Assembly (NCBI GenBank): GCA_964370095.1 | Contig: CAYJHJ010000045.1 | Location: forward strand, 1-17,250 | Reading direction: 5' to 3' | DNA length: 17,250 bases | From: CAYJAZ01 sp964370095 | GTDB taxonomy: Bacteria; Desulfobacterota; Desulfovibrionia; Desulfovibrionales; Desulfovibrionaceae | Program-made: the position numbers and the translations under genes | The notes under the pieces: generated by a model | What the model was told of the DNA's origin: nothing | The model's database searches: none | What the model saw: only the letters and a program-made list of their open reading frames with translations | Shown: piece by piece, positions 1-6,542 of the stretch | Layout: each line of letters starts with the position of its first letter | Numbering within the stretch: the first letter of the stretch is position 1

Positions 1-35
1 AGATAATATGTACAAATTGAGTATGCCAGTTAATA

Positions 36-56
36 TAAATTGTCAATCACAATTTA
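36..56. promoter_or_regulatory. 21-bp inverted repeat, possible operator
   Basis: TAAATTGT (36-43) and ACAATTTA (49-56) are a perfect 8-bp inverted repeat around a 5-nt centre. The size and symmetry suit a dimeric regulator. The site is about 225 bp from the nearest start codon in this window, so it may serve a divergent gene lying to the left of position 1. No regulator can be named; the site is inferred only from its symmetry. Confidence 0.3.
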
Positions 57-181
57 CCCGTCTACAAAAGCAAAACAAGCATTTTCAGCCCTCTTTTCAC
101 TTTCTCATTCTATAGTGATATAGCATAGCTCAATTTTTTAAAATATTGACAATACTGCATTTATTGTTTTATTAATCAAAT

Positions 182-225
182 AAAGAACAAAATGAATATA
201 TTATATGATATAATGACTGTTCTTT
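182..225 (+). promoter_or_regulatory. Candidate promoter with flanking inverted repeat upstream of the FMN dehydrogenase gene
   Basis: A perfect TATAAT hexamer lies at 209-214, about 67 nt before the chosen start codon, with only a poor -35 match upstream. It is bracketed by a perfect 8-bp inverted repeat, AAAGAACA (182-189) and TGTTCTTT (218-225). The left arm would cover the -35 position and the right arm the transcription start, an arrangement typical of a regulated promoter. An alternative promoter with TTGACA at 146-151 has only a weak -10 (TATTAA at 170-175). Promoter activity is inferred. Confidence 0.4.
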
Positions 226-280
226 TTGTATTTTGATTTATATAAAGCACAATTTAAATTATAAATATTTTGGAGGACTT

Positions 281-1303
281 ATGGACATGAAAGAAATCAG
301 AACAAGGGCTAAAGAACTTTTTAAAGGCTCTTGCAGGGTTTGCAAGTTTTGTGATGGAAAAGCCTGCATAGGTGAAACCCCTGGCATGGGAGGCTGCGGA
401 ACAGCAAGTTCTTTCCATAATAATTATAATGCGTTAAAAAATGTGCGTTTAAATCTACGCCTTATCCATGAAGCGAAGCAACCCGACATTTCAACTTCGC
501 TTTTGGGTTATAATTTAGCATTACCGCTTTTAATTGCTCCAATAGGCGGCATTTCATATAATATGCAAAGTGCTATTACAGAAGATGAATACACAAATGC
601 TGTTATTATGGGTGCAAAAGAGTGCCAAATCATGGGCTGTACAGGTGATGGAGTGCCCGATATCATTCACGAATCTGGATTTAATGCCATAAAAAGTGCA
701 AAAGGTTACGGAATTCCATTTATAAAACCTTGGGATAGTGATGAATTTAACCAAAAATTTGAAAAAGCTCTGACTACAGATTGTTCTGTTATCGGTATGG
801 ATATTGATGCGGCAGGGCTTATCACCTTAGCCTTACAAGGGAGGCCTGTTTCACCCAAATCATTGAAAGAACTTACTAAAATTGTTGATATGGTGCATGC
901 TAAAGGCAAAAAATTTATATTAAAAGGACTTATGACAGTTGAAGATGCAAAAAATGCAGTTTTAGCAGGCTGTGATGCCATTGTTGTTTCAAATCATGGC
1001 GGCAGGGTTCTAGATCATACACCCGGCACAGCAGAAGTTTTGCCATTTATAGCAAAAGAAGTTAAAGGCAAAACCACAATAATTGTTGACGGTGCTGTTC
1101 GTGATGGCTTTGATATTCTTAAAATGCTAGCTCTAGGAGCAGATGCTGTAATGATAGGAAGACCATATTGCACAGCTGCTATCGGAGGTTTCAAAGAAGG
1201 TGTTATAACTTATACAAATCAATTAAAAGGGCAGCTCACTCAAGCCATGGTGCTTACAGGCTCGCAAAGCATTGCTGATATTAATTCTGACATCATCTGT
1301 TAA
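281..1303 (+). CDS. FMN-dependent alpha-hydroxy-acid dehydrogenase/oxidase family protein
   Basis: This 340-residue protein belongs to the FMN-binding TIM-barrel family that includes lactate dehydrogenase LldD and glycolate oxidase, which oxidise 2-hydroxy acids to 2-keto acids. The signature SNHGGR (residues 237-242, His239 the expected catalytic base) is followed by LDHTPGT, and further on by DGAVRDG and GADAVMIGRP, the phosphate-binding end of the barrel. The N-terminus is unusual for LldD: it carries Cys18, Cys21, Cys24, Cys29 and Cys39, a pattern I recall from clostridial members annotated only as alpha-hydroxy-acid oxidising proteins. The start at 281 is chosen because GGAGG (272-276) precedes it; the ATG at 287 is also possible, and an ATG at 233 lacks a ribosome site. 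There is no signal peptide or membrane segment, so it is probably cytoplasmic. It converges on napH with 23 nt between the stops. The substrate cannot be told from the sequence. Confidence 0.85.
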   Translation: MDMKEIRTRAKELFKGSCRVCKFCDGKACIGETPGMGGCGTASSFHNNYNALKNVRLNLRLIHEAKQPDISTSLLGYNLALPLLIAPIGGISYNMQSAITEDEYTNAVIMGAKECQIMGCTGDGVPDIIHESGFNAIKSAKGYGIPFIKPWDSDEFNQKFEKALTTDCSVIGMDIDAAGLITLALQGRPVSPKSLKELTKIVDMVHAKGKKFILKGLMTVEDAKNAVLAGCDAIVVSNHGGRVLDHTPGTAEVLPFIAKEVKGKTTIIVDGAVRDGFDILKMLALGADAVMIGRPYCTAAIGGFKEGVITYTNQLKGQLTQAMVLTGSQSIADINSDIIC

Positions 1304-1326
1304 TTTTTTATCAACTAAAGAGACTT

Positions 1327-2274
1327 TTATTTAAATTTAAGTGTCAAAGCCTGCTGTGTGGAAGTGTTTACTTTTGCACAGCTTTTTACGCATGCCCCGC
1401 AATTTATGCAGGCATCACTCTCGTCTTCTTTTTTCTCTAAAGTCCTTGGGTTGATGTTCAATGAACAAGCGTCAGCACAAGGGCTTTTGCCTTTGCAAGT
1501 GCAATGCACGCCTTTCCAATCTATACGCATTGAAGAAAGCGGATTTTTTGAAGATCGCCCTAAACGGGCTGATAACATAAGCAATAAAGCTTGCGGGCAA
1601 AGGTAAGAGCACCATATGCGTTTTTTAAAAATAAATTCTAAAACAAGCAATAAAATTAGTGGAATAAATATAAAAACTAGCAAAGAATAAGACGAAGCAA
1701 GGCTTGCACTTTCAAGCACTTCCTGAGAGGGCGAATTCAAAGCACTTGTTGCACTTGAAACAATGCTCATACCCGATAATGCTAGACGCCAAAATTCTTG
1801 CGGTGCCAATGAAATGAGGCCGGGGGCAGAAAGCTGATTCAAAAAAGGAACACCAAAGAAAATTCCAAGGCATAAAGCAAGAAACACAAGTAATATACGC
1901 CATTTCCATGGTGTTATCTTTATTTTGATATTTTCTTTTTTTGCATAAAAATTCCATACAAGCTCTGACAAAAAGCCATAAGGGCAAATCCAAGAACAGA
2001 AAATTCGCCCTAAGAAAAAGGCAAGTATAAGGCTGAATAAACCTCCAAAAATAAGTTTTCCAATTGGCCAAAAGCCAAAGAAAAGTCCTTGTAATAAAAC
2101 TTGAACCCCTATGAGAGGATCGGCAAAAGGAATGCCAAAAATATGCCAAGAATAGAAATTTCCGCGTATATTGACAAAACCATAGAATTGAAAAAATGGT
2201 AAGAAAAGCACAACAAGCAATATTAATGCTTGAATATATTTTCTTAAAGAAATAAATTTAGGGGATATTTGCAT
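1327..2274 (-). CDS. napH: NapH, membrane ferredoxin-type protein of periplasmic nitrate reductase
   Basis: The 315-residue membrane protein has several hydrophobic segments, at about residues 14-32, 54-70, 74-92, 127-145 and 197-216. The two CxxxCP motifs typical of NapH lie at residues 93-98 and 222-227. A C-terminal soluble domain has two Cys clusters: an irregular one (Cys258, 260, 266, 270) and a regular CINCGACVKSC (289-299), consistent with two 4Fe-4S clusters. In the known Nap systems NapH works with NapG as a quinol-oxidising branch feeding the periplasmic reductase. It is the last gene of the operon, and its ATG overlaps the napG stop by one base (TAATG), implying translational coupling. 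No clear terminator hairpin is visible in the 23 nt before the converging gene. The loop at about residues 150-195 is rich in Ser and Ala. Confidence 0.93.
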   Translation of the reverse strand: MQISPKFISLRKYIQALILLVVLFLPFFQFYGFVNIRGNFYSWHIFGIPFADPLIGVQVLLQGLFFGFWPIGKLIFGGLFSLILAFFLGRIFCSWICPYGFLSELVWNFYAKKENIKIKITPWKWRILLVFLALCLGIFFGVPFLNQLSAPGLISLAPQEFWRLALSGMSIVSSATSALNSPSQEVLESASLASSYSLLVFIFIPLILLLVLEFIFKKRIWCSYLCPQALLLMLSARLGRSSKNPLSSMRIDWKGVHCTCKGKSPCADACSLNINPRTLEKKEDESDACINCGACVKSCAKVNTSTQQALTLKFK

Positions 2275-2840
2275 TATTTTTTACCCCCATTTCTTTTTTT
2301 GGGTGAAGGAAGAAGCTCCAAAGCACCTAAAGGAGGCAAGGGCTTTTCTTGTTCTTCTTCATCTGCATTTTTAGAATAATTTGGGAAAGGCATTGTTTTT
2401 ATTGCTTTTACAGGGCATACATAAGAGCATACTCCGCAACCCACGCAAGCCTCCGTTGGGCTTGGAATAAAGCCCATGTCAAGCACAATAGCTTCACCAC
2501 GCAAAGGGCAACGATCATAACAGGTTGAACACATAATTCCGCCATTGAAATTATGGCATTTTTCTTTAATAATGTAGGCTTGACCCATATTTGCTTTATG
2601 CGTATCCGTGCAAGTTTTATCTAAAGCCCCTGATGGGCACACAGGCGGGCATTTCATGCAAAGATAACAAGGCACTGTTTCAGGCACAATTTTAGGGCTA
2701 TGCCTATTTATACCAAACCCTTCATGGAAGCGCAAAGATCTGTAAGGGCAAACAGCAATACATTGGCCACACTGAATGCAAAGAGCAAGAAATTCTTCTT
2801 CACTTTTTGCGCCCGGGGGGCGAAGTAGGGGCTTTCTCAT
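2274..2840 (-). CDS. napG: NapG-like ferredoxin-type protein without a Tat signal
   Basis: The 188-residue protein has four Cys clusters: CIQCGQCIAVCP (21-32), CYLCMKCPPVCP (58-69), Cys95/104/107/111 ending in CP, and CVGCGVCSYVCP (132-143). That is the 4 x [4Fe-4S] pattern of NapG, the partner of NapH in quinol oxidation. The sequence begins MRKPLLRPPGA, which corresponds to the start of the mature part of classical NapG proteins. The twin-arginine signal normally found before it is missing, and an in-frame stop (TAA, minus strand 2864-2862) lies seven codons upstream, so no longer start is available. GGAGG sits 4 nt before the ATG, 11 nt after the napD stop. The C-terminus (about 155-188) is a charged, Pro- and Lys-rich tail. 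Whether it stays in the cytoplasm or crosses with a partner is open. Confidence 0.9.
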   Translation of the reverse strand: MRKPLLRPPGAKSEEEFLALCIQCGQCIAVCPYRSLRFHEGFGINRHSPKIVPETVPCYLCMKCPPVCPSGALDKTCTDTHKANMGQAYIIKEKCHNFNGGIMCSTCYDRCPLRGEAIVLDMGFIPSPTEACVGCGVCSYVCPVKAIKTMPFPNYSKNADEEEQEKPLPPLGALELLPSPKKRNGGKK

Positions 2841-2851
2841 CTCCCCTCCAA

Positions 2852-3142
2852 TTATGTTTGTTTAAGCTTTGAAATATGTTCAGGACAAGGAATAGTGCCT
2901 TCTCTTTCAATATCATCTTCATAATTGATATAGGCAATATCTACAGCCAGAACGTTGTCAATCTCTTTAAAATTTTTAATAATATCTTGAATTTTATCAG
3001 CATTAGCTTCTAAAACAGCTACCAAGCGGGTTGGATCGTGGCTTATTTGTACTTCAGCTATCTCTTGATGAGCAGAAACTTTTTCAAGAACAATTTCACT
3101 TGTACCAGGCAAAGTGGTTATTACAAGACTTGTTATTGCCAT
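2852..3142 (-). CDS. napD: NapD, NapA maturation chaperone
   Basis: This 96-residue protein fits the NapD family in length and pattern. It opens with MAITSLVITTLPG, the family's first strand, has a central HDPTRLVAVLEA segment, and ends in the IDNVLAVDIAYINYED strand typical of its ferredoxin-like fold. NapD proteins act in the cytoplasm, binding the twin-arginine signal of NapA and holding back export until the molybdenum cofactor is inserted; the NapA here does carry such a signal. It lies between napA and napG on the same strand. The ribosome site is a short GAGG only 4 nt before the ATG, less ideal than its neighbours, and it is preceded by the napA-napD stem-loop, so translation may be set separately from napA. 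Confidence 0.92.
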   Translation of the reverse strand: MAITSLVITTLPGTSEIVLEKVSAHQEIAEVQISHDPTRLVAVLEANADKIQDIIKNFKEIDNVLAVDIAYINYEDDIEREGTIPCPEHISKLKQT

Positions 3143-3157
3143 AAAACCTCACATTCT

Positions 3158-3197
3158 GTACAGAGGCAAAGTGGAGGATCTTGCTTTGCCTCTGTAC
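3158..3197 (-). repeat. Perfect 14-bp stem-loop between napA and napD
   Basis: The arms 3158-3171 (GTACAGAGGCAAAG) and 3184-3197 are exact reverse complements around a 12-nt loop. In the nap transcript the hairpin begins 9 nt after the napA stop and ends 15 nt before the napD start. No U-run follows on the minus strand, so it does not look like a rho-independent terminator. It fits an intercistronic processing or mRNA-stabilising structure protecting the 3' end of the napCMA segment. The loop on the transcript strand contains CCUCC, an anti-Shine-Dalgarno-like sequence. Confidence 0.8.
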
Positions 3198-3206
3198 CAT
3201 TAGAAT

Positions 3207-5492
3207 CTATGCCTTACGTATTCTTGCCGAACATATTTTATATTCAGGCTCAAAGGAGGCGGGGTCGAGGGCATCGGTCAACAGTTTATTCACTAATTGA
3301 TTAGGATCAAAAAATGGCAAAGCAATAAGACCCGGGCGGCACACATCACTCACACGTGCAGGGAAAGTCATGCTATCACGGCGAGTTTCAACCACAACAT
3401 TATCATTATGCTTAATACCATGTTTTTCAGCATCTATGGGGTTAATTTCCACAAATGCAATAGGATTTGCTTTTTGTAATTCAGGCACTTTTCCTGTCAT
3501 GGTTACTGTATGCCAATGATCGATAACACGCATTGTTGTGAGGAAGAACGGATATTCTGCATCAGGTTCTTCAGCTGCACCTTTATGCGGGCGCATCCAA
3601 ATAACAGCTCTTCCGTCAGGTTTACCATAGAAGAACATGCGGTTAGGATGATCTTTTGGCACGAATGGATCATCGCCACGCACATAACGCATATAAGTGC
3701 CTGGGTGTTTTTCATCCGGGCAAGGCCAAATGATGCCTGATTCTTTACGTAAACGATCGCGAGTCATGCCATAGAAGTCATAAGTGCTTCCTCTGGCTAT
3801 TGTACGCCATTCATTCCATACATCTTCAGCATTTTTGAAAGGCAAGAGCTTAGGGTCAACCCCTGCTCGCTTTCCAAATTCCACAAGGGTTTCCACAGTT
3901 GGGCGGCAACCTTCAGGCGGTTCAACAGCTTTTTCGATAAGTGAATAACGACGTTCTGCGCAGCCATACACACCATCACGCTCACACCAAAAAGCAGGTG
4001 CAAGCACAAGATCTGCATATTGCAAGGTTATGGCATCAGGAAAAGCTTCAATGCAAACAATAAAACTGTCAGGGTTTGACATGGCTTTGTGCATTTTATT
4101 CAGATTAGGCAAAGTATGTGCAGGATTTGTTTCACAAATAAGCAAAGCCTTCACATCGCCACGCCCAAGTGCTTCAAATAAAGCCACTGTATGATAGCCA
4201 TTTTTAGGGTTGATGGTGCCCGGTTCTAGGTTCCAAAGCTGTTCCATTTCTTCCCTATGTTTTGGGTTAGTTACAGCACGGCCTGCAGGCAATAAGTGGG
4301 ATAAAGCACCGCCATCACGCACGCCACCACATGCATTTGGCTGGCCTGTGAGTGAAAATGAAGTTGCCCCTTTTCTGCCTATATGCCCTGTGAGTAAGTG
4401 CAAGTTATGTATGCAGTTATTTGCAAAAACACCTTGAACACGCTGGTTTATTCCCATGCACCACATTGACATTGTTGCGGCTGATTCAGCAAATAAACGC
4501 CCTGCCGTATAAATATCTTCCACAGGAACATCGCATATTATTGCTGCCTTTTCAGGTGTATAGTTTTCTTCTAAGAATAATTTATAATTCTCAAAATCTG
4601 ATGGTTTTCCATCAGGGCCCATAAAGTTTACATAACGCCCTATAAAGCGTGGGTCATCAAGCTCTTCATGGATAATAACCCATGCCATTGCATGCATGAG
4701 GGCAATATCTGTGCCCGGTTTAAAGGCAATGTGCAAATCTGCAATACGTGAAGTATTTGTTGTTCTTGGGTCAGCCACAATAATTTTAATATCAGGCTGA
4801 GATTGCTTTCGCCTTGCAATACGCCTAAAGAGCACGGGATGAGCTTCTGAGGTGTTTGAGCCAATAATAAAGAAGCAAGAAGCTGCATCAATATCATTAT
4901 ATGTGCCCATAGGTTCGTCTTTTCCAAAGGTGGTAAGGTATCCACCAACAGCAGAAGCCATGCAAAGACGAGGGTTGCCATCCACATTATTTGTTCTAAA
5001 ACCTGCTTTGAACAATTTATTTGCAACATAAGTTTCTTCGGTTAAACATTGCCCCGAACCATACCAAGCAACAGAATTTGGCCCATAAGTATCAATGGCT
5101 GAACGGAATTTTTCTGCCATTAAATCAAGGGCTTCGTCCCATGAAATAGGTTCAAGTGGACCATTTTTTTCCCTTCTTAGCATTGGGCTTGTTACTCTGT
5201 CTTTAGAATTTAAAACAGGAATAAGCATTGCACCCTTCAGGCAAAGTAAACCTTGGTTATGGTTGTTAGGATCACCTTTAATACTTATAGCTTTTCCATT
5301 TTTCACGCCCACAAGCACACCACAACCGGTTCCGCAATAGCGGCATACACCCTTGACCCATTTATCGGGGGCATTTGGATCTTCCACTGCAGCAAAAGCT
5401 TTTGAGGCATTAGAGAGGCCCGGAATGGTGGCTATTGCAGTAGAAAGAGCCAGCCCGCGTAAAAATTCACGTCTTGATGATATATTGCTCAT
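3207..5492 (-). CDS. napA: NapA, periplasmic nitrate reductase catalytic subunit
   Basis: This 761-residue molybdoenzyme reduces nitrate to nitrite in the periplasm. A twin-arginine signal, SRREFLRG, starts at residue 6 and is followed by a hydrophobic stretch and a likely cleavage near residue 34. The single [4Fe-4S] site has Cys50, Cys53, Cys57 and Cys84, with the conserved Lys86 beside the last Cys. Cys177, in the context NPRLCMAS, is the expected molybdenum ligand; Mo-bisMGD oxidoreductase and molydopterin-dinucleotide-binding regions follow to the C-terminus. The length suits the short NapA of Desulfovibrio. The start at 5492 is chosen because GAGGAGA lies 7 nt before it; a longer reading from a GTG at 5507 would overlap napM and lacks a ribosome site. 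One base separates it from the napM stop. No napB is present, so NapM or NapC must be the direct electron donor (inference). Confidence 0.97.
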   Translation of the reverse strand: MSNISSRREFLRGLALSTAIATIPGLSNASKAFAAVEDPNAPDKWVKGVCRYCGTGCGVLVGVKNGKAISIKGDPNNHNQGLLCLKGAMLIPVLNSKDRVTSPMLRREKNGPLEPISWDEALDLMAEKFRSAIDTYGPNSVAWYGSGQCLTEETYVANKLFKAGFRTNNVDGNPRLCMASAVGGYLTTFGKDEPMGTYNDIDAASCFFIIGSNTSEAHPVLFRRIARRKQSQPDIKIIVADPRTTNTSRIADLHIAFKPGTDIALMHAMAWVIIHEELDDPRFIGRYVNFMGPDGKPSDFENYKLFLEENYTPEKAAIICDVPVEDIYTAGRLFAESAATMSMWCMGINQRVQGVFANNCIHNLHLLTGHIGRKGATSFSLTGQPNACGGVRDGGALSHLLPAGRAVTNPKHREEMEQLWNLEPGTINPKNGYHTVALFEALGRGDVKALLICETNPAHTLPNLNKMHKAMSNPDSFIVCIEAFPDAITLQYADLVLAPAFWCERDGVYGCAERRYSLIEKAVEPPEGCRPTVETLVEFGKRAGVDPKLLPFKNAEDVWNEWRTIARGSTYDFYGMTRDRLRKESGIIWPCPDEKHPGTYMRYVRGDDPFVPKDHPNRMFFYGKPDGRAVIWMRPHKGAAEEPDAEYPFFLTTMRVIDHWHTVTMTGKVPELQKANPIAFVEINPIDAEKHGIKHNDNVVVETRRDSMTFPARVSDVCRPGLIALPFFDPNQLVNKLLTDALDPASFEPEYKICSARIRKA

Positions 5493-5493
5493 A

Positions 5494-5961
5494 CTAATTC
5501 TCCTCACTCAAAGTCGTCTTGGTTGTAGCTTGACGGTAGGAATAAGCATCGCCATGAATGGGGCTTTGGTGTTGAAGATGACAAGTCGCACAGTCATCAC
5601 GTTTCCCAAATTTTGCTTCCATAACATCAATGGCAGGTGCATGGCAACTTTCACAAACTGAAACAGCAGGTGTTGCCGTAAATGGTAATGAACCTTTACC
5701 ATCAGGTTGCCCGTGGCAGGTTTGACAACGAACCAAGGTTACACCGTGTTTACTTTCATACCACTCTTGTGCCACTTTTGGGGTTGTTTTGACATGGCAG
5801 CCATAACAGTCGCCCACCATGGCTGTGGGAGGGTCTAAATGTTTTGCGGCTTCACACTTAACAGGGGGGAAAGCCCACGCTATATAAGCAAAATAGCCGC
5901 CAGCCAACAATACTAAAACTATAACAATAGCAACATATGGTTTGCGTAAATATGACATCAT
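5494..5961 (-). CDS. napM: NapM, membrane-anchored tetrahaem cytochrome c
   Basis: The 155-residue protein has an uncleaved-looking N-terminal hydrophobic segment (about residues 9-31) and four CxxCH haem-binding motifs: CYGCH (52-56), CQTCH (79-83), CESCH (103-107) and CATCH (124-128). NapM is the unusual small tetrahaem cytochrome reported in the Desulfovibrio desulfuricans nap operon, where NapB is absent. It is presumed to carry electrons in the periplasm between NapC and NapA. Its ATG overlaps the napC stop by 4 nt (ATGA), with AAGGAG 8 nt upstream inside napC; a second ATG follows immediately. Its stop is one base before napA. Extra His residues at 41, 72 and 130 could be distal haem ligands. 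The C-terminal 20 residues are polar and low in complexity. Confidence 0.92.
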   Translation of the reverse strand: MMSYLRKPYVAIVIVLVLLAGGYFAYIAWAFPPVKCEAAKHLDPPTAMVGDCYGCHVKTTPKVAQEWYESKHGVTLVRCQTCHGQPDGKGSLPFTATPAVSVCESCHAPAIDVMEAKFGKRDDCATCHLQHQSPIHGDAYSYRQATTKTTLSEEN

Positions 5962-6542
5962 TCTTGTGTCTCCTTAAGTTTAGCATTTTCTTTGAGCTTA
6001 GCAAGAAATTCTGCATTTTTCGGTATGCGTTGATCAAAAACCGGAAGATGAGCCATATTGGTATGGCAACCGGCACAGCCACTACGTGTTTGACCGTTTT
6101 TACCTAAATATGAATCATGAGCAAGTTGCCCTTCAATAGAAATAGGGCCGTCGTTTTTTGCATTACGCTCTAAATCTTCGTGGCAAGCAAGGCAATTACT
6201 GTCATCAGTAAAACGGCGAGCAGTAATCTGCATTTTTGCTCGGTCAAGGTCATAGGTTTCTTTGGTATAGTGGGCCCAAATATCGCCCACACCTAAATAG
6301 CTTTTTACAGCCAACATTCTCACAATATTTCCACCCGGGATATGGCATTGTGAACAGCCAATAGGATTGCCATCTGCATCTTTGGCATGGGAAGATGCCA
6401 ATAATTCTTCTTGATAAACTTCCATTTCATGGCATGACATGCAAAATTCTGTTGTTGAAGTATGCACAGTTACAGCACTTGTTATCAATATGAAGATACA
6501 AATTACAAGAGCACCAACCCAGATGCGTTTGCTTTTAAGCAT
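5958..6542 (-). CDS. napC: NapC/NirT family tetrahaem quinol dehydrogenase
   Basis: The 194-residue protein has one N-terminal membrane anchor (about residues 7-26) and four CxxCH motifs: CMSCH (34-38), CSQCH (63-67), CLACH (117-121) and CAGCH (156-160). The first haem motif continues as CMSCHEM, so Met40 occupies the CxxCHxM position that supplies a haem ligand in the related NrfH. NapC oxidises membrane quinol and passes electrons to periplasmic reductases. Here it is the first gene of the nap operon and the probable donor to NapM or NapA. AAGGAG stands 5 nt before the ATG. NrfH is the main alternative, but no nrfA is present and the gene overlaps napM. The Lys- and Glu-rich C-terminus (172-194) is unremarkable. 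Confidence 0.92.
   Translation of the reverse strand: MLKSKRIWVGALVICIFILITSAVTVHTSTTEFCMSCHEMEVYQEELLASSHAKDADGNPIGCSQCHIPGGNIVRMLAVKSYLGVGDIWAHYTKETYDLDRAKMQITARRFTDDSNCLACHEDLERNAKNDGPISIEGQLAHDSYLGKNGQTRSGCAGCHTNMAHLPVFDQRIPKNAEFLAKLKENAKLKETQE

Noticed and set aside
110..123. CTATA-N4-TATAG dyad as an operator
   Set aside because: Five-base AT-rich arms are expected by chance at this base composition.
233..280. A 16-residue N-terminal extension of the FMN dehydrogenase from the ATG at 233
   Set aside because: There is no ribosome site before 233, while GGAGG precedes the ATG at 281 and the extension is AT-rich non-conserved-looking sequence.
1304..1326. Bidirectional terminator between the FMN dehydrogenase gene and napH
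   Set aside because: Only a 4-bp TAAAG/CTTT pairing is visible, too weak to call.
4640..5029. A 129-codon minus-strand frame inside napA, and similar frames of 60-145 codons inside napH, napA, cstA, the Sel1-WD40 gene and the kinase gene
   Set aside because: They overlap genes with clear family motifs and have no ribosome sites or recognisable domains of their own.
5493..5507. A longer NapA starting at a GTG at 5507
   Set aside because: It overlaps napM, lacks a ribosome site, and moves the twin-arginine motif away from the N-terminus. GAGGAGA fits the start at 5492.
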